A DNA stretch of 64,000 bases from Aedes albopictus (taxonomy: Eukaryota; Arthropoda; Insecta; Diptera; Culicidae): contig NC_085136.1 of the NCBI RefSeq assembly GCF_035046485.1, positions 83,035,734 to 83,099,733 of the forward strand, given 5' to 3'. Made by a program: the position numbers and the translations under genes. Shown piece after piece: positions 10,601 through 22,769 of the stretch. The notes beneath the pieces were generated by a model. That model did no database searches and was not told the DNA's origin. It worked only from the letters and a program-made list of their open reading frames with translations. Position 1 is the stretch's first letter. Every line of letters starts with the position of its first letter.

Positions 10601-13440
10601 GAAGATTTTTGCACCTGCAGCAATGATTGCTGTAAGAATTCTTTTAATATATTCCTCCAAGTATCCCTTTTGAACGCATTCTTGTCCATCTGTTTTTCTT
10701 TCAATTTCACCAGCGATTATTGCAGATATTTCTTGGGGAGTTTTCCTTAGGTCTTGTTCAGTTTTTTTTTCAAGAAAATTCTTAATAATTTAAAAAAAAA
10801 AGATTCTTAACTTCTTAACAGATTTCCTTAAAAAAACTTTCTTCTGAGTTCCTTGAAAAGTTCCTTCAGAAATTCTTCCTGGGATTCCTTCCGGCATTCT
10901 TCAGCAAATTCCTTCAAGATTGCTAGAGAAGTTCGTGCATGTATTTCTTAAAATATGTCTGAAAAAATTCCTTCATGTATTTCTCACAATATGTCTGAAG
11001 AAAGTTGGAAAGAAGTTATAGAAAGAAGTTAGAAAGAAGTTTCTTCTAGAAGTTTCACAAGAAATTCTTCAGTAGATTCTTCCAAAAACTCCTCAATGTT
11101 TTTTTTTTATAAATTCAGACATTTTCTCAGGCGCTGTTTCGGAAATTGTTGAAATTTCGATTCTTCAGCGTTTCTTTCGGATTTTTTTCGATGAAGCTAC
11201 AGGAACTTCTGTGTGCTCAAATCTTCAGAAATTTATTGAGGGTTTTCTTCAAGAACATCAGAAAATTTGTCTGCAATTTTTTTTTTTCAGAACTTACATC
11301 AGAATCTCATTGAAGTTTTCTCAAGCCTTTGAACTACTTTTTTCTAGTAAGTAAGTGGGTATCTTAAGGAGTTTTTTTTTCAATGTATTCTCCTTGTCGT
11401 TCACCCAGAAGATTTGCCCAGGAATCCCACCAGAAAATGATAAAGCGTATCTTCTAGGAATCTCCAAAGGTATCGTCAGAAGATATAGATTCCTTAAGAC
11501 GTTTGGGACATTCCTTTGGTGATTTCTCTAGAAATTTATTCGGGGATTTTTCCAATTTTTCATGCCTTCGATGGAAGAATTTCAGTAAACAATTCCAGCA
11601 GGAGTTTCCGAAAACATTAATTTCTTTCGGATCCATATAAGCAATTCCTGAAATTCTTTGTAAGATTTTCAAAAGGAATCACTGTAGGAATTTCCTGAGG
11701 AATTCTTTGAGATCTTATTGGAAGAATTTCCGGGGGAATCTCTTGACGTATTTGCAAAGAAGTGAGGTTTTTGAAAACACAGCTTTTATTTTAAGAAATC
11801 CCTTGGTAAAATTCTTGAAGAAATCCCTTAAATTCTAAAAAAAGGCTCTGGAGATAGTTTTGAAGGAATCCCTGAAAGAATTTCAGAAGAAATCTGAGTA
11901 GGAATTTCTGGAAGCATCCCTGAAGGAGTTTCTGTAGAAATACTCTATAGAATTGCTGTGAAATCTTAAGAAGTACTCTTGCACGAATATTTAGAAGAAG
12001 ATCTGAAAAAATCACTGAAAAGTTTTTGAAGGTATCCAGGAACAATTTTTGAAGGACTTCTGGAAAACTCCTAGGGAAACACTGTGTGGAATTCTTAGAA
12101 AATAAATTGGGAAATTTTCAGGAGTAAAATTTCAATAACATTTTTGGAGGATTTTCCGGATGCAATCTGTTTACGTATTTTCGAAGAAAGAATATTCAAG
12201 CTCCTGTAAAAATCTCTAGAAAAATGCTTGAGATATTTTCAAAGGAATTCCTGTTGAATTCCCTTGGAATAATTTATGAATAAGAATCCGTGGAGAAATT
12301 CTCAGTATAATCCTTGGAGGAAATTCCGCAAAAAAATCTTAGAGAAAAGCATTGACTGCTAAAATGAAGAATATTATGAAGGAAACGCTGTGCTCCTGTA
12401 TATGTCTCTGCGAGAATCTCTAAAGTGGTTCCTGAGGGATTTTGTGGATAAATCCCTGAAGAAGTTTTCTGACAAATACCTGTGGAATTTTCAATGGAAT
12501 TCGTCGAGCAACTCCTGACTAATCTCTGATGAACTTTCTTGAAAAATACGTGTACGAATTTCTGAAGGAATCTCTCTTCAATTGCCTGAAGAAACCACCT
12601 CAAGAATCTATAAAAGAATCTTCGATAGAATTGTTTAGGGGAATCTCTGTTGAACATTTCTTAAAGAATCCTTGGAGAAATTTCCGAAGGGTTTTCCAAA
12701 CGAATTCCTAGAAAAAAATCCAAACCTTCAGGAAAAAAAACTGAAAAGGAATCTTATAGAGATTTCTCCAGAAATTTCTGAAAAAAACTTCTGAAGGAAG
12801 CTCTGAAGAAATTTCTTAAAGAATTCCAATAAGAATTTCTGATAAAACACTGGAGAAGTTCCTGAAAGAAACCTTCGTAAATTTCCAGACCAAATTTCTG
12901 AAGGAATTCGGTCACATGGAGGAACACATGGAACAATTTCGGAAGTAATCCATGGAAGATTCTTTGAAGGCATCCTTGGACAAACTTATGGAGGAATCTC
13001 TTAAAGAATTTCTGAAGGAAATATCTCCAATTCTTCTGGAAGTATTTGTGGAGGAAATTGTGAAGAATTTCTGAACGAGTCCGAGAGATTTTCGTAATCC
13101 TTTGAGAAATGTTAGGAGGAAACCTAAACTTTTGTTTTTCTGTAGATATCCGTGGATAATTTCCTGAAAAATGTCTTGCTGTGATTCCTGAAAAAATAAT
13201 ATGGGAGAATTGTCAAGGAAGAGCATGGAAGTTTCCTTGAAAAATTTTCAAAGAAATTTCTGGAGGATCCTCTAGAGGATACTCTGAATCAAATTCTAGA
13301 GGCATTTCCGAATCAACGAAATTTTTTAAAAGAAATTTTAAAAGTAATCGAAATTTGCGAAACTATTTCCGAAGGTCTGAATCAAATAATAAGCGCATTC
13401 CCGAAAGAATTCTTATAGTGATTGCTATTAAAATTGCTTA
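10600..13440. repeat. Strongly diverged 12-bp satellite field
   Basis: Blocks such as GGAATTTCTGAA, GAATCCCTGAAG and AATTCTTGAAGA recur at spacings near 12 bp, more eroded than in the other fields; from 10,600 to about 11,700 the match is weak. Minus-strand open frames of up to 127 codons are low-complexity products of the repeat. Composition becomes more AT-rich toward 13.4 kb. Confidence 0.6.
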
Positions 13441-13868
13441 GCGAATTCAAAAAAAATTAAATTGACAAAAATAAAAAAAAAATACTAAAATAATTTTAAA
13501 GAAAAAAAAACTTTTGAGAAATTTTCTAAATAATTGGCAAAAACGCCCCGTTTCCTGAAGAAATTGCCAAACTAGATACCCAGTTAACTCTTAAAGAAAT
13601 CCTAAAGGGGATCCAAAGGACTAGCCAAAGATATTTCCAAAGTTATTGCCACTTCAATTTACAAAAGCAGTATTTAGCGATATCTCAAATAAACTGCCAA
13701 AGGAACTCGTAAATAATTTGCTTAACAAATTACTAACGAATTTCTGAAATAAATGCCAAGTAAATTTACAAAAAAAAAACTACTAAAAACCAAAACTTTC
13801 CGAAGAAATGTTCAAACATTTTGGAAGAAATTATTTCAAGATTCCTTAACAATTGAATAAAATAATAA
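13440..13868. other. AT-rich spacer with eroded repeats
   Basis: The sequence is AT-rich with A-runs and fragments like AAAGAAATNNCCAAA. It looks like the terminal decay of the preceding satellite field. No gene or paired termini are seen. Confidence 0.4.
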
Positions 13869-14030
13869 TTATTGACCCGGGAGCGGTCGCGTCGTGTACT
13901 TGGGCTCACTAGTGACCGCCGACAACGACACCTGCAGAGACATTCAGAAACGCATTGCGACAAGAGATCGAGCTATCATTAGATTCCGCAGAACCGTACG
14001 ATCGAACAAAGTTTCTAGTGTTTTACCCTA
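13869..14030 (+). pseudogene. LINE ORF2 scrap (RTE-like, after the RT domain)
   Basis: Translation in the frame through 13,894 gives VYLGSLVTADNDTCRDIQKR, followed by a basic stretch ending RRTVRSNK. YLGS followed by an acidic spacer and an (E/D)IQ-RI pattern is typical of the region C-terminal to the reverse transcriptase of mosquito non-LTR retrotransposons, and I place it in the RTE-like group with caution. Only about 50 codons remain. The fragment abuts the 23-bp satellite on its right, and no intact element end is visible. It cannot encode an active protein. Confidence 0.7.
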
Positions 14031-14109
14031 TATCACTGGATCAAAATTCAACCATCGCACAAGAATAATGACAATGTCGCAACCTTCATTTGTTACGACA
14101 ATCCTCCCA

Positions 14110-15260
14110 ATGCGACATAAATTTAACAGGATATGCTTGAAAGATGACATGAGGTGTGTCTGGAAGATTGTACAAGATATGTCTGAAAGACGGCATAGGA
14201 TAAGTCTGAAAGATGACTTGAGATGTGTCTAAAGATAATACTAGATATGCCTGAAGTATGACATTGGATAAGTCTGAAAGATGATTTGAGATGTGTTTGA
14301 AAGATGACACAATATATGTCTGAAAGATGACACAAGATGTTCCTGAAAGATGACTTGAGATATGTCTGAAAGATAACATAAGATAAGTCTTAAAGATGAC
14401 TTGAGATGTGTCTGAAAGATGGTATATGAAAAGTCTGAAAGATGACTGTGTCTGAAAGTTGACACAAGGTATGTTTGAAAGATGACATAGGGTAAGTCTG
14501 AAAGATGACTTGAGGTGTGTCTGAAAGATGATATTAGATACGTCTGAAAGATGACATTGGATAAGTCTGAAAGATGACATAGGGTAAATCTGAAAGATGA
14601 CACTAGATATGTCTGAAATATGACATTGGATAAGTCTGAAAGATGACTTGAGATGTGTTTGAAAGATGACACAATATATGTCTGAAAGATGACACACGAT
14701 GTTCCTGAAAGATGACTTGAGATATGTCTGAAAGATAACATAAGATAAGTCTTAAAGATGACTTGAGATGTGTCTGAAAGATGGTATAGGAAAAGTCTGA
14801 AAGATGACTGTGTCTGAAAGTTGACACAAGGTATGTTTGAAAGATGACATAGGGTAAGTCTGAAAGATGACTTGAGGTGTGTCTGAAAGATGATATTAGA
14901 TACGTCTGAAAGATGACATTGGATAAGTCTGAAAGATGACTTGAGATGTGTTTGAAAGATGACACAATATATGTCTGAAAGATGACACAAGATGTTCCTG
15001 AAAGATGACTTGAGATATGTCTGAAAGATGACTTGAGATGTGTCTGAAAGATTATACCCAAGCAGCACACAAGTCACAAGGAGTGTCGAAAGCGTAGGTT
15101 TTTGGTTGGACACGAGTAATTTTCAAGTTATTTTGCCTTTGGATTAGAATTAACCTGAAAATGACTCTTATCCAACCAAACCTGCGCTGTCGACACTCCT
15201 TTGTGACATGTGTGCTGCTTGGGCACTAGATATATCTGAAAGATAAGATTGGATAAGTCT
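14110..15260 (+). repeat. 23-bp satellite (GTCTGAAAGATGAC + 9 bp) with higher-order repeat
   Basis: Each unit has a conserved 14-bp part GTCTGAAAGATGAC and a variable 9-bp part, for example TTGAGATGT or ATTGGATAA. A block starting TTGAGATGTGTTTG recurs at about 14,285, 14,648 and 14,941, so there is a higher-order unit of about 363 bp. The second interval is about 70 bp shorter, close to three basic units. The minus-strand open frame of 290 codons (14,241-15,113) reads as HLSD/IFQTY repeats and is not a gene. A 167-bp MITE interrupts the right end. Confidence 0.93.
15057..15223. mobile_element. 167-bp foldback MITE, CCCAAGCAGCACAC ends
   Basis: The left end CCCAAGCAGCACACAAGT and right end ACATGTGTGCTGCTTGGG are inverted repeats, and the arms pair over most of the length (GGAGTGTCG with CGACACTCC, and TTTTGGTTGGA with TCCAACCAAA). 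The element sits inside the 23-bp satellite, whose units resume after it. A second copy of exactly the same length is at 23,518-23,684. I could not define a TSD with certainty. Confidence 0.85.
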
Positions 15261-15974
15261 GGAAGGGTCGGACGTGTTGACTTATGGATGTTGGTTTCAG
15301 GGTAAAGGAAAAGTAGTTCAATAAAAAAAGAAGCGGAAAATAATTGAAATTTTTGAATAGCTTGAGAATTGCGAAGAGAAATCCCTACATCAACTTGAAC
15401 AGAATAGGATGAAGATCGCGCACCACGAGTTTGATGATTTTTGGGCCATGCATTGTGATTTTCGAGCGGTAACTTCGAGTCGATGAACACTGCAACGCTG
15501 CTGAAGATCTATCATCAAACAGTTTTGATTTTGGGTTGGTAATAATTGATTATTCATAAATAGAAAAGTAAATACTCAGCAAACTCAGCTTCCGTTTTGT
15601 CTCCAACAAAAAATTTCGAGATCATGTCATTATCTGTTACCAGTTATGATAAAGAGTAATCTCCGCGCCATGTCTTTTGCTTGTTTTGTGCCTCTTTTGT
15701 CTGACAAGTATCTTCACTGCCCTAAATCTATGCGTTCACGGTGGCGATGAGAGCCATTTGCATGGTACCGCTTTTTTTCAGCGTCAATTAGAAGTGCCTA
15801 ACCATTGGAAACTTGGATAAATATTTATCGGTGAGTTCGTTCCATATTGTTAAAAAAATGGTAAGTTAAAGCTGATAAAAACACGGTTTATTCTTCGGTG
15901 AAACATTACTACCTCAGCACAGGTTGTTGTAGAAGAACATCTCTCAAGGCTTGAGTAATATTTACAAGAAACCT
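15261..15974. other. Spacer, no gene recognised
   Basis: About 0.7 kb of ordinary-looking sequence with a 120-codon minus-strand open frame (15,128-15,490) that partly overlaps the satellite and resembles nothing I know. I see no repeats or element ends. Confidence 0.45.
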
Positions 15975-15986
15975 AAGAACCTATAT

Positions 15987-16274
15987 AGGGCCCATATAGC
16001 CGAGGCGGTAAACGCACGGGTATTCAGCATGACCATGCTGAGGGTGACGGGTTCGATTCCCGGTCCGTCCAGGATCTTTTCGTAAAGGAAATTTCCTTGA
16101 CTTCCTTGGGCATAGAGTATCTTCGTGCCTGCCACACGATATACGCATGCAAAATGGTCATTGGCAGAGGAAGCTCTCAGTTAATAACTGTGGAAGTGCT
16201 CATAGAACACTAAGCTGAGAAGCAGGCTTTGTCCCAATGAGGACGTTACGCCAAAAAGAAGAAAGAAGAAGAAG
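15987..16274 (+). mobile_element. tRNA-derived SINE with 12-bp TSD
   Basis: The head is tRNA-like, with an A box (TAGCCGAGGCGG, 15,997-16,008) and a B box (GGTTCGATTCC, 16,050-16,060). The body contains AACTGTGGAAGTGCTC and AACACTAAGCTGA and ends in a GAA-rich tail. The perfect direct repeat AAGAACCTATAT flanks it at 15,975-15,986 and 16,275-16,286. tRNA-related SINEs with this layout are known in Aedes (the Feilai type); the family name is my inference. The exact TSD implies a fairly recent insertion. The elements at 25.5 and 27.7 kb share the body but have a different tRNA head. Confidence 0.93.
15997..16060 (+). promoter_or_regulatory. Internal RNA polymerase III promoter of the SINE (A and B boxes)
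   Basis: A box TAGCCGAGGCGG at 15,997-16,008 and B box GGTTCGATTCC at 16,050-16,060, about 40 bp apart, both close to the tRNA consensus. The B box is a perfect match, so this copy may still be transcribable. It is a SINE head and not a tRNA gene, because the body and tail continue for 200 bp and a TSD surrounds the whole. Confidence 0.8.
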
Positions 16275-16286
16275 AAGAACCTATAT

Positions 16287-19185
16287 CCAACAATTTCTCT
16301 CCTAACTTGACCTTCTCGTAAGTATAAAAGATAAAATCAATAATAGAGTCATGATTTATTCCGCCATCCTCAACCCGCTAAACATAAAAAAAGTCAGACT
16401 ACACAAGTCCACCAAACAGACGGGGCTCAATGTATAAATAATCAGCTCCGCAAAGTTTCCGCACGTTCCGAAAATAGTTTACTCATTTCTGTATCGTCAG
16501 TTTCTTGGAAAAGTTTTTCGCTTGTCAATCACACACATACGCGGCGAAGACCCCTGCTGCCCCTCCTGCCTGACTCTGATCTTATCGACTCAACTACACA
16601 GAGCACAGCTGGACCAGCACCATTGCGGCACACTTGTCCCCATCCCTGGGAAGCCACAATATTGCAGTTAAACCTCGAGCACGCTCGGAAAATAACATTG
16701 TTTGAAGTGTCTTTTCAGTTTGATTGAATTGTTTTCTAGCGAGGACTGGCGTGTGTTTGACATCGGAGTTGTATGGCTTGGCTACTAAACCAACTCCTCC
16801 ATAGACATTGTGTCACTTTTTGATGTTGCAGTTATAGTTGTCGGTGACGGATTTGAAGAACGTCAAGGGAATTGAATACGTGCAAGTGAAAATGATGGAT
16901 TTGTTACGAGCACTGATAGCACAACGTATAGGATCAACATTTTAGTTTATGAAATAAATGGGTCATCCTTAATATTTACACAACCATACCTATTTGATAG
17001 GAGTACATATAGAAATGTGAATTATGTGATATCATCCAAATTCCAAGATCAAGAGATATAAAATTCAAGAAATTATTTCAATGGAATTGTTTGTATAAAT
17101 CTAAACTTTGTAGTTATCAATGGAAAATTTCAAAAACTATACAAATTGTTCATAAGAGAACAAACAAGCTTTATGAATTATCCAAATATATCTTACAGGC
17201 TTTATGGACAAATATGACCTACATAAACTGAATTGAATAAAACGCATGTTAGACGTGACATTTTTCACTAGTCTACTTTGAAGAATACTCTAAATAAACT
17301 GAAGTTTTGCCTTCACCTGACTGATTCGTCTCAATTGTTCCCCGTTTCCCGTGCCCGTCTGTGCTAATACCATCAAGTTGACTCGAGTGGAAAAAGTAAA
17401 AGTTACAGAAACAGGCGACTGCGAGCGATTCGTTTTCGTTCGTCCTAGGAGTTAGTTTCATTGCAAAAGTTCAATCTGGTTGAACGGGGTGGTGCAGATG
17501 AATGTCGTCGGTTGTGGAGTGACGATACTCGGGACCTAGGAGAGAAGAGGAGGAGAATGTTTTCACAGTGAAGAAAAACAGTGAAGTGAAATCACGATAC
17601 GAGAAAGGAGTACATAGTAGCAAGCTTAGTACAGTTGCAAACATGGCAAACAGATGAACTGAACTGGAAAGTAGAGCTAGAAATTTCGAGTGGTGTGGCT
17701 TGGAGGGTGAGTTATATTTTTGTTTTGAATTGAGCTGATTTCCTCACAGTCTATGTTTGCCATATGTTTGTAACTTCTAAAGCTAGTTTTTATTAGATTT
17801 CACTTCCTATGCAAGACCATTGCGTATATTATTGATTTTAAAAAGCTAGTGCATACAATACAGTTTTTCTTTGAGTAGAACCAGTTTGAATAAAATGGAA
17901 TTTGATTACACACCCAAACCTTAATTTAGGCAATGAGTCGGGATTGCCTAAATCGAATTCTTACCTAACTGGAACTCAAAGTTGCAAAGAAGTTTAAGAA
18001 GGGCGAGTTGCCTGGAGATTTAAAGGGGGACAGGCGGGGCTTCAGAGGCCTTTCACGGGAGTATCAGTTTCAGGAGGGGAGGAGGAGAGCGATGTCCGAG
18101 ATGTTGTATAGTCTAATAACTTCACCGTCGCAGGATTTCTTTCATCGAACTTGACGACTTGAAGGTTGAAATACGAATTGATTTTTATTGAATTTCTAAC
18201 TTACAGCTAACATAAGCTGCAAGTTTAGTACTTTCTTATTCTGGAGAAGGCTTAAACAGCTGTCGATGAATTAACCAATCGGAGTGTAAAATAAAAAAAA
18301 AGGGTGTTAACTTTTACATGCTGTGCCCTACCGAGTAAGGTCAGCGCCGAACTAGCTGAAAGGGAATTGACAACATGAAATCGTCGTGGAAACAAGTGTT
18401 ACAAGTTTTATTTTTGTGTTATGTGTTATGTGTTCTATTTTAACCTGTTAATATTTCCCTAAATAAAATGCACATTTATAGTGCTCTGGAGTAACAGAGC
18501 ATCTTGAGATATCATTTGACTCTCATTGATGGCCTACATTTAGGTTATTTCGGGCATTGACATTAACTAGAAGATTTCCCGAACAGCGACTTAAAAATGT
18601 AGACGTCTCATATTTAAATTTGATTCAGGATGCCTGATTAGGATTAGTTTTTCTAGACAAAAAAAAGCTATGAAGGCTGTAGCAATGACTACTAAAAAGC
18701 TAAATGCCATTCAAAACACAATTCCAGGATGACTGATGGACCCTAACCAATTAATTTAACCTCTTCATCCTGTGATTGGAAGGTGTTATCCATCTGGGTA
18801 ACAGGGCGCATTCATGTTCTGTGTTGAATATGTCCAAGTGTGATGTCCTATTTTATTACGCATTTGTAATGTTCCACTATAATGTAATATTTTATTATGT
18901 ATTTGTAGTGCTCCATTATTTTTTTATAACACAAGTACATGGATAAATGTGATTCTCTACCGATTGACTGTGAAACAACAAGTCCCAGGTTTGTTCATGG
19001 GAACTTAGGACTAAGAATGCTAGCGCCAAATATAATGACTTGTGAAATGACATGTCCCAGGTATGTTCGTGAGAACTATTTTTTGTCTGTATTAACGATA
19101 TTTTTAGCCCTAGGCTAGTTTATCGCGGGACGCACACTTTACTTCCCTTCCGAAGGAAGAACTCATATTTTGGAGTTTGTCGGAA
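16287..19185. other. Non-repetitive stretch, possible promoter/UTR, no coding gene seen
   Basis: This is one of the longest stretches without obvious repeats. TATAAATAA occurs near 16,432 and an UTR-like region lies at about 17,460-17,708 (separate entry). The block ACACCCAAACCTTAATTT near 17,920 resembles, inverted, a block near 23,372-23,395, which suggests a small dispersed element. About 18,010-18,090 again contains the CCTGAAA-type degenerate field. No open frame exceeds 65 codons. Confidence 0.45.
17460..17708 (+). other. Candidate non-coding 5' UTR exon with splice donor
   Basis: The segment is rich in GTGAAG/AGTGAA purine blocks typical of insect 5' UTR exons and ends in GGAG|GGTGAGT at about 17,708, a good donor match. 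There is no open frame of note. No downstream exon is identifiable in the window, so a first exon of a gene with a very long intron is only a possibility. RNA-seq would decide it. Confidence 0.18.
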
Positions 19186-19256
19186 GTGGGATTCGATCCC
19201 AGGTCCTCTGCGTGATACTCAAGTGTTCTAACCATCACACCAGGTTCGCTCCCTTA
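19186..19256 (-). mobile_element. tRNA-like SINE head, minus strand
   Basis: Read on the minus strand this begins GAACCTGGTGTGATGGTTAG (A-box-like, about 19,229-19,248) and continues to GGATCGAATCC (B-box-like, 19,189-19,199). The element must extend to lower coordinates, but I cannot place its 3' end; candidates are the repeated GTCCCAGG..GTTC..GAACT blocks at 18,970-19,080. No convincing cloverleaf with an anticodon arm was worked out, so I call it a SINE relic and not a tRNA gene. Confidence 0.5.
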
Positions 19257-19297
19257 TTCGTGAGAACTTGAGACTGTCCTTTAGAATGCATATGCAG

Positions 19298-20085
19298 TAG
19301 TATGGGACAAACATCAAATTCTCGCTCCAGTTGACTTTTTCGATTCCATCTCATATGAACTGTGCAAAATTTCAGCGCAATCGGTGAAACTATAATTTAG
19401 CGCAAGCGGTTCAAAGTTTTCTAAGGATTTACTATGGGAAAAGTTATATTTTCAGATAAAAATTCCCAGAGGTCGCCCCTTGTCTCCTTAATTCAAATCG
19501 ATGAACGCTTCTTGTAGAAAAATCTTTTATGAAACTTTCCTTCGAAGACCGCAAAACAATTGGATGCTTGTGGAAAAAGTTATTGATTTATTACCGATTA
19601 GTGATCCAACGAAAGGCTTTTTGTTTTGTTTTATCGGCAGCACTGCTGCTGCCGTTGTTGCATGGGGTGGCGGGAGGTACCACCACCCCCAGAAACAGCA
19701 GCAGCCAAGGCAGCAGCTACAGTGCTGCTGATAAAATAAAACAAAAAGCCGTTCGTCGGATCACCAATCGGTAATAAATCAATAACTTTTTCCACAAGCA
19801 TCCAATCGTTTTGCGGTCTTCGAAGGAAAGTTTCATAAATAAATTTTCTACAAGAAGCGTTGATCGATTTGAATTAAGGACACAAGGGGCGACCTCTGGG
19901 ATTTTTTGTTTGAAATTGTAATTTTTCCCATAGTTAATCCTATGTAAACTTTGAACCGCTTGCGCTAAATTATAGTTTCACCGATTGCGCTGAAATTTTG
20001 CACAGTTCATATGGGACCTAAATAGGATCTAAAAAGTCGACTGGAGCGAGGATTTATTTTTTCCATACAAGCGTGTCCCACACTA
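19298..20085. mobile_element. hAT-type foldback MITE, 8-bp TSD ATATGCAG
   Basis: Termini TAGTATGGGACA (left) and TGTCCCACACTA (right) are inverted with one mismatch. The TSD ATATGCAG is exact at 19,290-19,297 and 20,086-20,093. Nearly the whole 788 bp is two arms of about 350 bp around a centre with CAG/CTG runs (AGCAGCACTGCTGCTG), so a single strand would form a huge hairpin. The 76-81 codon open frames lie in the arms and repeat on the other strand. There is no transposase. The 8-bp TSD supports mobilisation by a hAT transposase. Confidence 0.95.
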
Positions 20086-20194
20086 ATATGCAGGATATAT
20101 GCACTTGTGGGATAATTCTCATGAAGCCGAACCAAAAATGTCAAACTAGTAAATTTATGACATCTTGGAAAACATGTAAGAAAAAATATGCTAC

Positions 20195-20640
20195 AATAGG
20201 GGCTTCAGGGGGTTTCGGAGGGTCACAGGTGCGTTACATGGAGTCCAAGAGAGTTTTAAAGAGATTTTGAAGGCATTTCAGGAAGCTTCGAAACAGTTTT
20301 TGCGGATTTCAGAGGCGTCAGGCAGGCATTACATTTTTGGAGGTTTCTGAGGGTCTCAGGTGCGTTACATGGTGTCCGAAAGAATTTAAGGAGGATTTCG
20401 AAAGCATTTCAGGAAGCTTCAGAGAAGTTCAGGCGTTTCCGGGGTTTCGGAGGGTGTCAGAGGCGTTACACGGGGTTCTGAAAGGGTTAAGAGGGGCATA
20501 CATTGTTTAAAAATACATTTTGAGTCTCTACTCTCAAGAAACCTTCAGGGAGATTTCAGCGGTGCTTTATAGCGTTCCATAAACGTTTCTGGCGGTTTTA
20601 GAAGGGATTCAAGACTTTCCAGGCTGATTACGCTTGTAGA
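20195..20640. repeat. Diverged tandem field (GGTTTCGGAGGGT..GCGTTACA)
   Basis: Blocks CAGGTGCGTTACATGG, GGTTTCGGAGGGT and GCATTTCAGGAAGCTTC recur two or three times at roughly 130-150 bp spacing. The bases between are of the reversed CCTGAAA type. No coding sequence is visible. It looks like an eroded tandem duplication inside the degenerate field family. Confidence 0.6.
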
Positions 20641-20925
20641 TCCAATGACCTATACTCAAGGGAGCTCTTAGAGATGCTTAAACAAACATTGAACTTACCA
20701 CTTGTCAGCACATAGTTGCATGAGGCTGTGCAAGCATGACTTTCATTCATTCATTCAAGCAAACAGGTAAATTCGATACCTTGTGCTCAAGAAAGTTTTC
20801 AGGAAATCTTAAACGGTTCCAACCCTACCCTCCCCCTCTCTTGCTCCTCCCTGAGCACAACCTAAAACTCTTCATTAACTCAACTCGCTACTTCTTTCCT
20901 GTGAACCAACCTGTTCGGGACTAGC

Positions 20926-21379
20926 TCCCTTGGAACAACTTCCGGATCACGACTATACAGAAGTACCTACGAATAGGCTGCACATGTACCAGTTGATTCA
21001 GCAGAAATTGCAGTTGTTTTGGAATCGCTGGAGGTCTGAGTATCTTTCTCAACTCCAAGGACGGATGAAACGCTGGAAGCCTGCGGTACCAATCTCAACA
21101 GGAAAACTGGTCGTGATTAAGGAGGATAATTCGCCTCCTCTGCGGTGGAGAATGGGTAGAATTCAGGAGGTTCATCCGGGGGCATCTCAACCGAAACGGG
21201 CTTCTACAAGCAAACAACCAAGGAATCATCAGGTAATCTGCGTTGCAAGGCGATTCCCAATCAAATTAGGAAGGTGCATGGACGTCTGTTTTCAACGAAC
21301 CGAATCAACCGATAGCCTTTTGGTAAACAACACCACACTCTTGAGGATTGAAACTACGTCACTAATCGAAGTGACGTAA
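20926..21379 (+). pseudogene. BEL/Pao LTR retrotransposon pol, C-terminal fragment
   Basis: The frame 20,930-21,379 contains QQKLQLFWNRWRSEYLSQLQ (about residues 24-43) followed by GRMKRWKP, then LVVIKEDNSPPLRWRMGRIQ and EVHPGA. FW-RW--EYL--LQ-R-KW and IKEDN-PP--W--GRI-EVHPG are hallmarks of the domain at the C-terminal end of BEL/Pao polyproteins, after the integrase. The family signature ends at EVHPGA, which suggests a frameshift there. The upstream protease, RT, RNase H and integrase core are all missing. A 14-bp sequence identical to the start of the putative LTR at 22,770 lies just upstream at 20,911. Confidence 0.85.
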
Positions 21380-22769
21380 CTGAGGATCTCATAACCTTCA
21401 CACGCGAATGGGTCTCTGTGTCGAGTTTGGAGACATCTATCCAAACAACACTTTCTTGGCATTGAGAAAATTACACCGAAGGTGGCACAAGGAACATCCA
21501 ATCAACACCAAACACCACATATAGGACCATCTACCAAAGCAACACAATTCACGTCGATCGCGGCGGTGAATATCTCCCACCGCTAATTTTAATTACATGG
21601 ATTGAACTAGTTTGGATCGTACGTCGACTATGCACTTTCGTTTGTGAACACATAGAGCAATAGGTGCTCTGTGTATCGTCTGCGCATAGGCTACCTACAC
21701 CTCTCCATATACGCAGATCATTTGATTATCATGACGGTATTGGCAAGATTTGAACTTTTGTGGTGGTGTATGACGACAACGTTGGATATGTGGAAGAGCA
21801 CCGGCTCTTTCTGTAAGGTCAGTAAGCTAGTTCAGTATATGTCCGCCGAAGCCTATAGTACATCGGTTCACTACAACGGCAAATTTCTCTTCTCATCTAC
21901 TCACGACGATTTACGAAATGAGTGAATTGACGACATGCTCTCACGATACCTGGAAGTCATTCAGTAATTTGGACAACAATTAGGATGGTTACACAAACGA
22001 AGATCGATGGGAGATGGAACGGCAGATCGGTTTTGGAAACACAACTCAACGAGAATCTCTGTTTACGAAGGAGAAATACAAATACCACTAATCAGATTGT
22101 CGCAGCGGATAACGATATTGATGGCAATAGGAATACATCAATAGTTTGCTACGGAGACCGGAATTTTGAAGCGAATACCTGGATACCACTACTAGCGTGG
22201 TCCCCCAAATAAACTCGAGGGGAGTTTATGGATGCTGTTGTCACTGGGATGATAGCAAGCACTTGCGGCTACTGGAGCAACAAGTCAACCAACCATAGGC
22301 GTTTCAAGGAAAATGCTACGGGGCAGAAATCCACTCTGCTAGATGAATCTTTCGCACCATTCGGAAGATTCTATCCAAGGCCACGGGAAACTAGTTTCCA
22401 AGGTATTTCATGATCGAAGGATACACTGACGACGACGAGATTAACAGGGTTGATCTGGCGTTTTACTCAGTTTCCTACTCCCAAGAAGGATTGAGACGAT
22501 GATTGGAACATCAGTTGTCTTTACAACGGAAACGTTTCACACGACCAAGGCAGGTCGGCGTTTTCCTAGGACATCCGATTAGCCATTGAGGATAGTGGCT
22601 CTGCGGTTTTTGGGTTCATTGCGTTACGGAACAAGGTCAATGAGGGCAAGCACACCTGTATTTCTAACCCTTATTTCGGTACATTCAAAGCGGCTATGAA
22701 TGGAATAAGGAGCAAACGATGGGCTTGGTAAAATTTCAGAAATGTCGGACATTTCAGGGTGGGTGAGTA
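21380..22769 (+). other. Probable decayed 3' part of the BEL element, no protein recognised
   Basis: Short plus-strand frames (84, 75 and 61 codons at 21,671, 21,985 and 22,228) resemble no family I can name. The region lies between BEL pol and a putative LTR, so it may be the rest of the same element, by position only. No tandem repeats are visible. Confidence 0.35.

Noticed and set aside
14241..15113. 290-codon minus-strand open frame
   Set aside because: It is the translation of the 23-bp satellite and varies with the repeat; no known domain.
14110..15260. CRISPR array
   Set aside because: The 23-bp units are contiguous with related 9-bp variants and no unique spacers; the DNA is eukaryotic.
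15987..16075. Functional tRNA gene
   Set aside because: A and B boxes are present, but they head a 288-bp SINE with GAA tail and 12-bp TSD.
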